From JAPSGM01 sp963777045 (GTDB taxonomy: Bacteria; Chloroflexota; Limnocylindria; QHBO01): a DNA stretch of 64,000 bases. The notes below the pieces were generated by a model. The model did no database searches, was not told the DNA's origin, and was given only the letters and a program-made list of their open reading frames with translations. Made by a program: the position numbers and the translations under genes. Positions within the stretch are counted from its first letter, which is position 1. The number at the start of each line of letters is the position of its first letter. Below are positions 51,928 to 60,515 of the stretch, piece after piece. The DNA lies in contig CAVZPD010000028.1 of the NCBI GenBank assembly GCA_963777045.1, positions 1-64,000 on the forward strand. The letters are read 5' to 3'.

Positions 51928-51983
51928 GGGACATTTGGCACCGCGGGCCGTTTGACCCGGTTCGAACCGGACCATTCGGCCCT
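51928..51983 (+). promoter_or_regulatory. Cluster of three GGGMC-N5-GCCCT elements
   Basis: Elements lie at 51928-51942 (GGGACATTTGGCACC), 51945-51958 (GGGCCGTTTGACCC) and 51969-51983 (GGACCATTCGGCCCT). A perfect 14-bp palindrome CCGGTTCGAACCGG at 51957-51970 links the last two. The arrangement is what a strongly regulated promoter would show, yet the gene it drives is the broken multicopper oxidase at 52058. Confidence 0.5.
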
Positions 51984-52057
51984 GTGGCGGCGTTGGTACC
52001 TCCGGCACGCTCGCGGCTGACCAGACCGCCAGCACCGCGGCCACCTCGAGGAGACCG

Positions 52058-52387
52058 ATGCAACGCGCCTCTGCCTACTTCGCCGCCTTCACCGGGATGT
52101 CCGTTCTGTTCGCCGGGCACCCTCCTGCTGGCAGCAATCATCCTGGGTGCGGGCCAGGCGGCGGGCCAGCCGTTGGCCAGCTCCACGGCATCGGCGTCAG
52201 CATCGGCCGAACCGAATGGGCCTCTCGGAACCATCGAGATCCACGCGTTCGATCTCGGCGGGTCGATGTCCTGGTCAATGCCAGCGAGCTCGGCGTCTGG
52301 GCATTCCACTGCCACGTGCTGACGCAGGCCGAGGGAGAGGACGGCATGTTCGGTATGGTTACCGCCTTGATCGTCCAGGAGCCCTGA
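52058..52387 (+). pseudogene. Disrupted multicopper oxidase remnant
   Basis: The 5' end reads MQRASAYFAAFTGMSVLFAG, a signal-peptide start. A frameshift continues it as TLLLAAIILGAGQAAGQPL and then PLGTIEIHAFDLG. After an internal deletion the original frame resumes with ELGVWAFHCHVLTQAEG and DGMFGMVTALIVQEP, the copper-ligand C-terminus of a multicopper oxidase. At least two frameshifts and a large deletion are visible. The intact parent would be several times longer. The upstream regulatory cluster is unusually well preserved for a dead gene. Confidence 0.7.
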
Positions 52388-52401
52388 CCATCTTGCCTTC
52401 C

Positions 52402-52905
52402 ATGCCGCCGTCCGCTCCACGTGATCAGGCCGACGACGAGCCGGCCGGCACCAGCCAGCTGCACGTCGCCCGCCCGGCTCCGGCATCGCTCGAACGCGCA
52501 GCCGACGTGCTGGGTCCCGGTCGCGCCGCCTGGCTCGGGGAACTGGTGGAGGGCGGGGAAGAGGAAGGCGTGGGTCGCTACCTGCTCGACCTCGAGCTGC
52601 GGGTCAACGAGGCGACGCCGAGGGTCGCGTTCCGCAAGGCGGCGTACCTGGACGTCGGAGCGCTGCTGACCGAAGGGGAGCGGCTGTCGCTCGAGATCTC
52701 CTGGCGAGCAGCAGGACTGACCCCGCTCTTTCCCGTCTTCGCCGGACGGCTCGCATGGCGCGACGGGACCCTCGAGCTGAATGGCTACTACGCTCCGCCA
52801 GGCGGTGGGGTGGGTGTTATCGCCGACCGCCTGCTGTTCAACGTCGCGGCCCGTGCCACCGGGCGCCGGCTGCTGGACCGGATCGCCGAGGTGATGGCCG
52901 CCTAG
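52402..52905 (+). CDS. Conserved hypothetical protein (possible SRPBCC-like)
   Basis: This 167-residue protein has a disordered charged N-terminus. A core of strands follows (YLLDLELRVNEATPRVAFRKAAYLDVG, LSLEISWRAAGLTPLFPVFAGRL), then a terminal helix after LNGYYAPPGGGVGVIADRLLF. The YYAPPGG...DR motif recalls small SRPBCC-like proteins, but no ligand or catalytic residue can be named. It starts at ATG 52402. Confidence 0.55.
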   Translation: MPPSAPRDQADDEPAGTSQLHVARPAPASLERAADVLGPGRAAWLGELVEGGEEEGVGRYLLDLELRVNEATPRVAFRKAAYLDVGALLTEGERLSLEISWRAAGLTPLFPVFAGRLAWRDGTLELNGYYAPPGGGVGVIADRLLFNVAARATGRRLLDRIAEVMAA

Positions 52906-53031
52906 CAGCTGCCCTGGAGCTGCCTTCCGCCGCCTGGAAGATCCCGGCGCCGCCGGGACAATCGACCCTTGCCGTGCCCGCCCTCGGATATATCGTGAGG
53001 CGCTATAGCGGCAATCGAGCAAGGGAGCGGC

Positions 53032-53358
53032 ATGGGGTTGGACGCAACCGGCGACCTCGGAAGATTCGCGGAGCCGGCGGTGCTCGTGCTTGCCAGCCTC
53101 AGCGACGGTGCGAAACACGGCTACGCGATCATGACCGACGTCCAGGCATTTTCGAAAACGCCACTCGGTCCCGGCACGCTCTACGCGGTCCTCTCCCGCC
53201 TGGAGCGGGCGGGCCTGATCGAACCGATGGCTGCCGATGAGCGGCGTCGGCCGTACCGCATCACCGCGATGGGACGCAGCGCCCTGCGGGCCCAGCTCGA
53301 CCAGATGGATCGCTTCGTCGCACTCGGACGCGTGCGAGTCGCGAGGGCGGACGGATGA
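53032..53358 (+). CDS. PadR-family transcriptional regulator
   Basis: This 108-residue winged-helix regulator has the PadR pattern: PAVLVLASLSDGAKHGYAIMTDV, PLGPGTLYAVLSRLERAGLIEPM and RRRPYRITAMGRSAL. Its stop overlaps the start of the Rieske-domain gene by 4 bp (ATGA). PadR proteins often precede a partner gene whose N-terminus carries a short conserved segment; that segment is present here on the Rieske protein. Confidence 0.88.
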   Translation: MGLDATGDLGRFAEPAVLVLASLSDGAKHGYAIMTDVQAFSKTPLGPGTLYAVLSRLERAGLIEPMAADERRRPYRITAMGRSALRAQLDQMDRFVALGRVRVARADG

Positions 53359-54221
53359 AGGCGCGCCCATCAGCCTCGCTGATCCAACGTCTGCTCCTGC
53401 GAGCCTACCCGCGCCCGTGGCGGGAGCGGTACGGCGAGGAGTTCCTCGACCTCCTGGCCGACCGGCCGCTGCACCTTCGCGACCTGCCCGATGTGCTCGG
53501 AGCGGCGCTCGACGCCCACCTCCATCCGGGACACGTCGCCATCGCTCCATCGCACCTTCTGCCGCGCCGTGCCGAGCTGCCAGCGCTGTCGGCGCCGAAC
53601 ATGACCTACGGCGTCGTGACCGGCGTGCCGCCGATCGGAGTCCTGAGCCGCCGCAGCTTCATGCGACGCATGCTGGCCGCGGGTGTCGCGCTGCTCAGCA
53701 TCGAGTTCCTGGGCGGCACGCTCTCGTTCCTGTGGCCGAACGTCCGCCAGGGCCTGGGCGCCAGCTTCCGCGTCGGGACGCTGACGAGCATCGTCGCGGG
53801 ACAGCCGTCGTTCGCCACCGGTGAGATGTTCCCGTTCAATCCGGCGCGCGCCTTCCTGGTCAACGTGCCGGCGGCCACCGCCCTGGCCAGCGGCAACCCG
53901 ACCTCGATCACCGGCCCAGGCGCCGATCAGCTGCTGGCTCTGTGGCGCAAGTGCCCGCATCTCGGGTGCCTGGTGCCGCAGCCCTGCGACGAGCTGCACC
54001 GCATTCGCTGTCGCTGCCACGGCAGCACCTACAACGTGCTGGGCGAGAAGCTGAAGGAGGGCCCGGCTGAGCGCGGGCTGGACCGATTCGCGGTCAGCAT
54101 CGAGCGCGACGGCACAGTCGTGATCGACACGAGCCAGATCACCCAGGGAGCCCCCAACCTCGGACCCGATCGGCTGGTCTTCAGCGACCCGCACCCGTGG
54201 GGCGCCACCTGCGACATCTGA
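53355..54221 (+). CDS. Rieske iron-sulfur protein with a PadR-associated N-terminal segment
   Basis: This 288-residue protein has an N-terminal segment of about 60 residues (RAYPRPWRERYGEEFLDLLADRP...LPDVLGAALDAHL). That segment is commonly found on PadR-coupled membrane proteins. A membrane helix follows (residues about 98-125, SRRSFMRRMLAAGVALLSIEFLGG), then a Rieske domain with CPHLGC and CRCHGSTYN. The two Cys-His pairs ligate a 2Fe-2S cluster. The RR before the helix suggests Tat export. Joining this segment to a Rieske domain is unusual and suggests a PadR-controlled electron carrier. Confidence 0.85.
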   Translation: MKARPSASLIQRLLLRAYPRPWRERYGEEFLDLLADRPLHLRDLPDVLGAALDAHLHPGHVAIAPSHLLPRRAELPALSAPNMTYGVVTGVPPIGVLSRRSFMRRMLAAGVALLSIEFLGGTLSFLWPNVRQGLGASFRVGTLTSIVAGQPSFATGEMFPFNPARAFLVNVPAATALASGNPTSITGPGADQLLALWRKCPHLGCLVPQPCDELHRIRCRCHGSTYNVLGEKLKEGPAERGLDRFAVSIERDGTVVIDTSQITQGAPNLGPDRLVFSDPHPWGATCDI

Positions 54222-54228
54222 CCGCGGC

Positions 54229-55419
54229 CTAGACGACGTTGACCTCCAGCAGCGGCTCGCCGCGCAGGATGCGTTCGTAGCCGAGCGGCGAGAGGTCGAG
54301 CGTCTCGAAGCGGCCCGTGGCGATCCACTCGGCGAGCCCGCGGCCCACTGCCGGCGCCTGCTGCAGCCCGTGACCCGAGTAGCCATTCGCGAGCAGGAAG
54401 CCGGCGACGGCCGGATGGGGTCCGATCACCGCATTGTGGTCGAGCGTGTTTACCGCGTAGTGGCCCGCCCAGGCGTCGAGGAGGCGGAGCGACTCGAAGG
54501 CCGGGACGCGCTCGGCGAGCGCCGGCCACATCCGCTCCTCGAACGCCGCACGGTCGACCTCGAGGTCCAGGGTGTCAGGGTCGGGCTCACCGGCTCGTGG
54601 GGAGTAGCCGCCGATCCAGGCCGGCCCCTCCGGCCTGAAGTAGATGCCGGACGGATCGATCGTGAGCGGTGCCGACCCGAGCTGCGTGCGGCAGTCAAAG
54701 TGGTAGACGTAACGCTTGCGCGGCCGGACGGGGAGGTCCACGCCCGCCATGGCAGCGACTGCCGCCGCGCGGGGTCCGGCGGCATTGACGATCCACTCGG
54801 CGGCGATCTCGCGGCCGCCCTCCAGCCGGACCCCGGTGACCCGGTCGCCGTCGCGCAGCAGGTCCGTGACCTCGCCGGTCTCGTAGTCGACGCCGAGGGA
54901 GCGCGCCTTGCGACGGAAGGCCTGCAGCAGCGCGTAGGCATCGAACCAGCCCTCGTCCGAGAGCCCCAGCGATCCGCCGGCGAGCCCTTCGACGTTGAGC
55001 CACGGGAAGCGCTCGTGCAGCTCCATCGGCGTCAGCAGGACGGCCGGAACCCGGTGCGCCCGCTGGACGGCGTGGTTGGCCTCCAGGGCGGGGAGCCCGG
55101 CATTGGTCGCCAGGAAGAGGTAGCCGGCCTCGACGAAGTCGACCCGGGGCGGCGGCTGGCCGCGGACGCCAAGCCATCGGTCCAGGTCCTTGATGAGCGA
55201 GATCCCGAAGCGGCTGATCTCGATGTTCACCGGCGTGCTGAACTGCAGCCGGATCGACGCCGCCGAGAGCGTGGTTGACGCGGTCCGGTAGGTCGGGTCG
55301 CGCTCGACCACGACGACGCGTCCGTGCCAGTCGTCGCGCAGCGCCAGGAAGGTGGCCACGGCGCTGCCGACGATGGCACCCCCGACCACCACCACGTCGG
55401 CGCGCTGCGGTCCGCTCAC
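54229..55419 (-). CDS. FAD-dependent oxidoreductase of the DAO family
   Basis: This 396-residue flavoprotein has the FAD-binding GGAIVGSAVATFLALRDDW near the N-terminus, a substrate-domain GYSPRAGEPD segment, and the C-terminal DAO motif GFLLANGYSGHGLQQAPAVGRGLAEWI. It belongs to the glycine/D-amino-acid oxidase family, which includes sarcosine, glycine and N-methyl amino acid oxidases. The exact amine substrate is unknown. It is convergent with the Rieske gene, 7 bp apart. Confidence 0.9.
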   Translation of the reverse strand: MSGPQRADVVVVGGAIVGSAVATFLALRDDWHGRVVVVERDPTYRTASTTLSAASIRLQFSTPVNIEISRFGISLIKDLDRWLGVRGQPPPRVDFVEAGYLFLATNAGLPALEANHAVQRAHRVPAVLLTPMELHERFPWLNVEGLAGGSLGLSDEGWFDAYALLQAFRRKARSLGVDYETGEVTDLLRDGDRVTGVRLEGGREIAAEWIVNAAGPRAAAVAAMAGVDLPVRPRKRYVYHFDCRTQLGSAPLTIDPSGIYFRPEGPAWIGGYSPRAGEPDPDTLDLEVDRAAFEERMWPALAERVPAFESLRLLDAWAGHYAVNTLDHNAVIGPHPAVAGFLLANGYSGHGLQQAPAVGRGLAEWIATGRFETLDLSPLGYERILRGEPLLEVNVV

Positions 55420-55435
55420 GGACCGATCCTAGCCG

Positions 55436-56065
55436 TTAGGCGACGCGATGGATCGGCTGGCGGAGGATGGTGTGCACCGCCGCAACGGAGCGGTGCCGGA
55501 GGTCCGCGAGGAAGATCTCGTGATGCGGTCCCCCGGGTTCGTAGCCCTTCGATCGGGCGTGCTCCACCACCTGGCGGAGGACATCGCTGCCATTCGCGTG
55601 CGCTGGGCAGGCGGCCTGGGCGCAGAGCCCCTCGCGCAGCGAGCCGAGCCGAACCCGCCCGCGGGTGGGCGGCGTCGGGCCCGCGTGCCGTCGCTCCACG
55701 ACCGCGGCAAGCAGCTCCGGACCGATGCAGGCCGGTTGCGCCACCATGGCCGTCCACGACCGGGAAGCCGAAACGTCCTCCTCCCACGGCTCTTCGCCGG
55801 GCTTCCACCAGAGGAGCTCGAGCGGCATGGGGTCGTACAGGTCGCCATCGCCTTGCTGGCGGTAGAGGCGCAGCGTGGCGGAGATGTCGCCGAGCTCGCG
55901 CACCGCTGCCCGAAACTCCTCGCTGGCCGCGTCACCGTGACCGTCCACCATCAGGAAGTTGGCCATGGGGACGTTGACGAACGTGACTCGGCCGGCCGAC
56001 GACGACATCGCCCGGCGCAGTCTTCGCAGCTGGTCGTACTGTCCTGGCGAGATGGTGGCGCGCAT
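55436..56065 (-). CDS. GyrI-like small-molecule-binding domain protein
   Basis: This 209-residue protein has a GyrI-like domain: VNVPMANFLMVDGHGDAASEEFRAAV, PMPLELLWW and the C-terminal HHEIFLADLRHRSVAAVHTILRQP. These recur in the GyrI/Rob-type ligand-binding family. No DNA-binding domain is present. The start at 56065 (MRATISPGQYDQL) is favoured over the longer frame that overlaps the divergent promoter region. Confidence 0.8.
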   Translation of the reverse strand: MRATISPGQYDQLRRLRRAMSSSAGRVTFVNVPMANFLMVDGHGDAASEEFRAAVRELGDISATLRLYRQQGDGDLYDPMPLELLWWKPGEEPWEEDVSASRSWTAMVAQPACIGPELLAAVVERRHAGPTPPTRGRVRLGSLREGLCAQAACPAHANGSDVLRQVVEHARSKGYEPGGPHHEIFLADLRHRSVAAVHTILRQPIHRVA

Positions 56066-56192
56066 GCCCGGCAGCGTGGGCCAGCGGGGGCTGTCCCGAC
56101 AGTGCCAATGCGCCATAAATGTCCGTGCCCGAAGTCGATTCCTGCAGCGTGCGCTCCACGAGGCCAGGCCGAGCGCATAGACTCATCCCGTC

Positions 56193-57872
56193 ATGGCCGC
56201 CCCGAAGCCAGTCATCCTGGCAGTCGACGACGATGTCCCCGTGCTCCGCGCCGTCGAGCGCGATCTTCGATCCCACTACGGCAAGGCGTACCGGATCGTG
56301 GCCGCCACCGGGGGAGCGGAGGCGCTGGATGCCGTCCGCGAGCTTTCGCTGCGTGGCAGCACCATCGCGCTCTTCGTGGTCGACCAGCGCATGCCGGGCG
56401 TGACGGGGATCGAGTTCCTGGCCCAGGCGATCGAGCTGCAGCCGGACGCCAAGCGCGTCCTCCTGACCGCCTACGCCGATACCGACGTCGCCATCAAGGC
56501 GATCAACGACATCCGCCTCGACCACTACATCCTCAAGCCCTGGGACCCGCCCGAGGAGCGGCTCTTCCCGATCACGGACGACCTGCTGGCCGACTGGAGC
56601 GCCAACTTCCGGCCGGCCTTCGAAGGGTTGCGCCTGCTGGCGGGCCGATGGGCGCCCCGTGGCCACCTGATCCGCGACTACCTGACGCGCAACCAGGTGC
56701 CATACGCCTGGCTCGATCCCGAGGAGGAGGGAGAAGGGATGCGGCTCGCCTCGTCGCTGGCCGAGAGCCAGCCCAGCGAGGCGACGATCGACCCTGCCGT
56801 CCCGATCGTCTTCTTCCCCGACGGCAAAGTGCTGCGCGACCCGTCCCCGCGCGACATCGCCGAGGCCGTCGGCCTGCAGACCAGGGCCGCCCTGCCGTTC
56901 TACGACGTGGTGATCGTGGGTGGCGGTCCGGCCGGGCTGGCGGCGGCCGTGTACGGCGCCAGCGAGGGGCTGAAGACGCTCCTCGTCGAGCGGGAGGCGC
57001 CCGGTGGACAGGCCGGTACCACCAGCCGGATCGAGAACTACCTGGGATTTCCGGCCGGCCTGACCGGCGGCGACCTCGCGCGCCGGGCCCTCGCCCAGGC
57101 GCGTCGACTCGGAGCCGAGATCCTGTCGCCGCAGGAGGTGACGGGCATCCGTCGCGAGGATCCGTACCGCGTGGTGGTCCTCGCCGACGGCTCCGAGCTC
57201 TCCTGCCAGAGCGTCGTGGTGGCGACGGGTGTCTCCTACCGACAGCTCAACCTGCCGAACGCAGCGAGGCTGGCGGGAGCGGGCATCTACTACGGGGCGG
57301 CGACCACCGAGGCAGTCCTCTACCGGGACACCGAGGTCGGGGTGGTCGGTGGCGGCAACTCCGCCGGCCAGGCGGCCGTCTACCTCTCGCGCTATGCCAA
57401 GCGCGTCTACCTCATGGTCCGCGGCGAGGCACTGTCGCAGATGAGCCAGTACCTGATCGAACAGATGGAGGCGATTCCGAACATCGAGGTCTGTACGCAG
57501 ACGCAGGTCAGCGAGGTCCGCGGCGATACGCACCTCGCCGGCGTGACGGTCGATGCCTCCGACGGCGGACGCGAGCTGGAACTGGCTGCGATCTTCGTCT
57601 TCATCGGCCAGCAACCGCGTACCGAATGGCTCGAGGGCTTCGTGCTCCGCGACGAGTACGGCTTCGTGCTCACCGGCTCGAACCTGTTGACGGAGGGAAA
57701 GCCCCCTTCGGGCTGGGGCCTCACCCGCGAGCCGTTCCTGCTCGAATCGAGCATGCCGGGCGTCTTCTGTGCCGGCGACGTGCGGCATCGGTCGGTCAAG
57801 CGCATCGCCAGTGCCGTCGGCGAGGGATCGATGTCGGTCCAGTTCGTCCACCAGTACCTGGCCACCCTGTAG
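56193..57872 (+). CDS. Receiver domain-thioredoxin reductase-like fusion
   Basis: This 559-residue protein has an N-terminal response-regulator receiver domain (residues about 6-125; DDD acidic triad at 12-14, phospho-acceptor Asp64 in FVVDQRMPG, Lys in ILKPWDPP). A linker region of about 110 residues follows, then a thioredoxin-reductase-like FAD/NAD domain from about residue 235 (VVIVGGGPAGLAAAVYG, GGGNSAGQAAVYLS). The CxxC redox centre of thioredoxin reductase is replaced by YYGAATTEA near residue 366, so classical disulfide reduction is not expected. It is followed 3 bp later by a histidine kinase, its likely partner. Confidence 0.9.
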   Translation: MAAPKPVILAVDDDVPVLRAVERDLRSHYGKAYRIVAATGGAEALDAVRELSLRGSTIALFVVDQRMPGVTGIEFLAQAIELQPDAKRVLLTAYADTDVAIKAINDIRLDHYILKPWDPPEERLFPITDDLLADWSANFRPAFEGLRLLAGRWAPRGHLIRDYLTRNQVPYAWLDPEEEGEGMRLASSLAESQPSEATIDPAVPIVFFPDGKVLRDPSPRDIAEAVGLQTRAALPFYDVVIVGGGPAGLAAAVYGASEGLKTLLVEREAPGGQAGTTSRIENYLGFPAGLTGGDLARRALAQARRLGAEILSPQEVTGIRREDPYRVVVLADGSELSCQSVVVATGVSYRQLNLPNAARLAGAGIYYGAATTEAVLYRDTEVGVVGGGNSAGQAAVYLSRYAKRVYLMVRGEALSQMSQYLIEQMEAIPNIEVCTQTQVSEVRGDTHLAGVTVDASDGGRELELAAIFVFIGQQPRTEWLEGFVLRDEYGFVLTGSNLLTEGKPPSGWGLTREPFLLESSMPGVFCAGDVRHRSVKRIASAVGEGSMSVQFVHQYLATL

Positions 57873-57875
57873 GTC

Positions 57876-59291
57876 ATGACCCTCGACGCGCTGCGCAGCG
57901 CGCCCCTCTTCACCGGCCTCTCGGAGGCAGACCTGGGCCGCCTGGGCGAGACGTCGACGCGGCAGCACCTGGACCCGGGCGAGTACCTGCTGCGCGAGGG
58001 CGAGGCCGGCGACGCCATGTTCGTCATCGTCTCCGGAGAGCTGGAGGTGACGAAGCGCGCCGAGGACGTGGAGCTGCCGCTGGCGCGGGTGGGGCCCGGC
58101 GCCATCCAGGGTGAGATCGCGGCCATCGGCGGTCACACGCGTGCGGCATCGGTCCGCGCCATCACCGAGGTGGAGGTGCTGCGGATTCCGCGCGAGGGCC
58201 TGCTGGCGCTGCTCGACGCCGGGCCGGAGCCGGCGCTGGCGCTGCTGCGCACCGTCCTGGAGCGAATACGCGGCCTGGAGAACTTCGTCCGCGGCCGCGA
58301 GAAGCTGGCGGGCCTGGGGACGCTGGCCGCCGGCCTGGCCCACGAGCTGAACAACCCTGCCGCGGCCATCCGCCGCTCGGTCGGCTCGCTGAGCGAGGCG
58401 ATCGCGCACCGCGACCAGCTTCATCCGCCACACGAGCTGATCGGCGTCCAGCCCAGCGTCGAGCGCGCCCCGACCACGCCGCTGCAGCGCGCCGACGCCA
58501 TCGACGAGATGCTCGAGCTGGTCGACGATTCAGAGACGGCGGCGGCCCTCGTCGACGCAGGCTGGAGTGTTGACCAGCTGCGCAGCGCGTTCACCGACAT
58601 GGAGGACGACGCCGCGCGCGCCAGCGCCGACTGGTTGGCGGCGACGGCGACGGTCGACGCCCTGCTGGACGAGGTCCGCATGGCGGGCGAGCGGATTAGC
58701 GAGATCGTCGGCGCGGTGAAGACGTACGTCTACCTCGACCAGGCGCCGGTGCAGCGTGTGAACGTGCTCGCCGGCCTCGATAACACGCTCGTCATCCTGC
58801 GCTCGAAGCTGCGGACGGTGGACGTCACGCGCCACTACGACCCGGCCATCCCCGAGATCGAGGCGTACGGCAGCGAGCTGAACCAGGTCTGGACGAACCT
58901 GATCGACAACGCCGTCGACGCGATGGACGGTCGCGGCGCGATCGATATCTACGTCCGGCCCACCGACCAGGGCGGGGTGGTCGTGCGGATCTGCGACACC
59001 GGGCCGGGGATCCCGCCGGACGTGATGCCTCGCCTCTTCGAGCCCTTCTTCACCACGAAGCCCGTCGGAGTGGGCACCGGTCTGGGGCTGCACATCACGC
59101 ACTCCGCGGTGGTGCGCGTCGGCGGCTCCGTGGAGGTGGAGCCGAACCCGGACGGCGGCACGTGCTTCGTGGTCACCCTGCCGCCGCGGCTGCCGGAGGG
59201 CCGGGCCAGCGCGCAGGCCTCGGCCGACGCGACCGTCGCACTGGAGCCGGGCGTGACGCCTCTCACCGGTCCCGACGCGCCCGAGGCGTGA
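57876..59291 (+). CDS. Cyclic-nucleotide-binding histidine kinase
   Basis: This 471-residue soluble kinase has an N-terminal cNMP-binding domain (residues about 5-125, with LREGEAGDAMFVIVSGELEV). A HisKA-like dimerisation helix follows with its His in GLAHELNNPAAAIRRS (about residue 153), then a long helical insert and a C-terminal HATPase domain (ELNQVWTNLIDNAVDAM, DTGPGIP, GTGLGLHIT). No membrane segment is present. It probably phosphorylates the receiver domain of the fusion protein directly upstream. Confidence 0.9.
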   Translation: MTLDALRSAPLFTGLSEADLGRLGETSTRQHLDPGEYLLREGEAGDAMFVIVSGELEVTKRAEDVELPLARVGPGAIQGEIAAIGGHTRAASVRAITEVEVLRIPREGLLALLDAGPEPALALLRTVLERIRGLENFVRGREKLAGLGTLAAGLAHELNNPAAAIRRSVGSLSEAIAHRDQLHPPHELIGVQPSVERAPTTPLQRADAIDEMLELVDDSETAAALVDAGWSVDQLRSAFTDMEDDAARASADWLAATATVDALLDEVRMAGERISEIVGAVKTYVYLDQAPVQRVNVLAGLDNTLVILRSKLRTVDVTRHYDPAIPEIEAYGSELNQVWTNLIDNAVDAMDGRGAIDIYVRPTDQGGVVVRICDTGPGIPPDVMPRLFEPFFTTKPVGVGTGLGLHITHSAVVRVGGSVEVEPNPDGGTCFVVTLPPRLPEGRASAQASADATVALEPGVTPLTGPDAPEA

Positions 59292-59347
59292 CGGTCAACC
59301 ACTTCGATTCCGATCCGGAGCGGATCGTGCAGCGTAGGAAGTGCATG

Positions 59348-59638
59348 ATGGCAAAGGCAACCTGGAACGGAGCCCTCCTGGCGGAGGCACCCGCCGACGC
59401 GGTCAGGATCGTGGAGGGCAACGTCTACTTCCCGCCCGACTCGGTACGTTCCGAGCGGCTCCAGCCCACTGAGACGCACACCGTCTGCGGGTGGAAGGGG
59501 ACCGCCAGCTACTACGACGTCGTGGTGGATGGCGAGGTCAATCGCGACGCGGCGTGGTACTACCCCGACGCGAAGGACGCGGCCAAGGACGTCGAGGGCT
59601 TCGTCGCCTTCTGGCACGGGGTGAGCGTCGAGCGATGA
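59348..59638 (+). CDS. DUF427 family protein
   Basis: This 96-residue protein is a complete DUF427 domain: KATWNGALLAEAPADAVRIVEGNVYFPPDSV at the start, then TVCGWKGTASYYDVVVDGE and DAAWYYPDAKDAAKDVEGFVAFW. Family function is unknown. The ATG at 59348 has an AGGAAG ribosome-binding site; an upstream GTG at 59288 overlaps the kinase stop and gives a longer, less typical N-terminus. It overlaps the F420 enzyme gene by 4 bp. Confidence 0.85.
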   Translation: MAKATWNGALLAEAPADAVRIVEGNVYFPPDSVRSERLQPTETHTVCGWKGTASYYDVVVDGEVNRDAAWYYPDAKDAAKDVEGFVAFWHGVSVER

Positions 59639-60507
59639 AGTTGGGGCTGCAGATCAACACCTTTACCTGGCCGGGCGGCGCAGCCGCCATCGGTCCAACC
59701 CTCGCCGGCGTCACCCGCAAGGCCGATGAGGTCGGCCTCGACTCCATCTGGGTGATGGACCACTTCTTCCAGATCCGGGGCCTGGGGCCCCCGGAGGCGC
59801 CGATGCTGGAGGGGATGACCGCGCTCGGCTTCATGGCCGCGCATTCCGACCGGGCTCGGCTGGGGCTCATGGTCGGCGGGATCCACTACCGCCAGCCGGC
59901 CCTCTGGATCAAGGCCACCACCACGCTGGACGTCCTGTCCGGGGGGCGGGCCTGGTTCGGCATCGGCGCTGCCTGGAACGAGGAGGAGTCGACCGGCCTC
60001 GGCTTTCCCATGCCGCCGCTGCGCGAGCGCTTCGAATGGCTCGAGGATACGCTGCAGATGGCCAACGAGATGTGGAGTGGCGGCTCCGGGACCGGCGAGC
60101 ACTTCGAGGGCCGGCACGTCTCGGCCACCCGGTTGCTCAACTCGCCGCAGGCCATCAGCCGGCCGCGCGTGCCGATCATGATCGGCGGCGGTGGTGAGCA
60201 GAAGACGCTGCGCCTGGTGGCGCAGTACGCGGATGCCTGCAACGTGTTCGGCGGTCCCGAGCGCATCGCGCACAAGTACGCGGTCCTGCGCGAGCACTGC
60301 GAGCGGCTGGGGCGGCCCTACGACGAGATCGAACGCAGCACCCTGCAGTCGGTCGACCTCGAGCGGGAGTCGCCGGACCAGGTGGTCGAGCGCTTCGGCG
60401 CGCTCGGGGAAGCTGGCGCGCAGCACGTCCTCTTCAGCCTGCGCGGGGTCAACGACCTCTCGCGCCTGGAGCGCATGGGGGCGGACGTTCTGTCGCAGCT
60501 GCGCTGA
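59635..60507 (+). CDS. LLM-class F420-dependent oxidoreductase
   Basis: This 290-residue TIM-barrel protein belongs to the luciferase-like monooxygenase family of F420-dependent enzymes. Features include ADEVGLDSIWVMDHFFQI (residues about 30-47), GLMVGGIHYRQPALWIKATTTLDVLSGGRAWFGIGAAW and PIMIGGGGEQKTLRLVAQYAD. It implies that the host makes cofactor F420. The start at 59635 overlaps the DUF427 stop (ATGA). The substrate is unknown. Confidence 0.9.
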   Translation: MKLGLQINTFTWPGGAAAIGPTLAGVTRKADEVGLDSIWVMDHFFQIRGLGPPEAPMLEGMTALGFMAAHSDRARLGLMVGGIHYRQPALWIKATTTLDVLSGGRAWFGIGAAWNEEESTGLGFPMPPLRERFEWLEDTLQMANEMWSGGSGTGEHFEGRHVSATRLLNSPQAISRPRVPIMIGGGGEQKTLRLVAQYADACNVFGGPERIAHKYAVLREHCERLGRPYDEIERSTLQSVDLERESPDQVVERFGALGEAGAQHVLFSLRGVNDLSRLERMGADVLSQLR

Positions 60508-60515
60508 TCGGCGTC

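Noticed and set aside
51957..51970. GGTTCGAACC as a possible tRNA T-arm
   Set aside because: It is a simple perfect palindrome inside a regulatory cluster with no other tRNA arms.
55932..58433. 833-codon open frame antisense to the REC-reductase gene
   Set aside because: No motifs, and biased composition. The sense strand gene is unambiguous.
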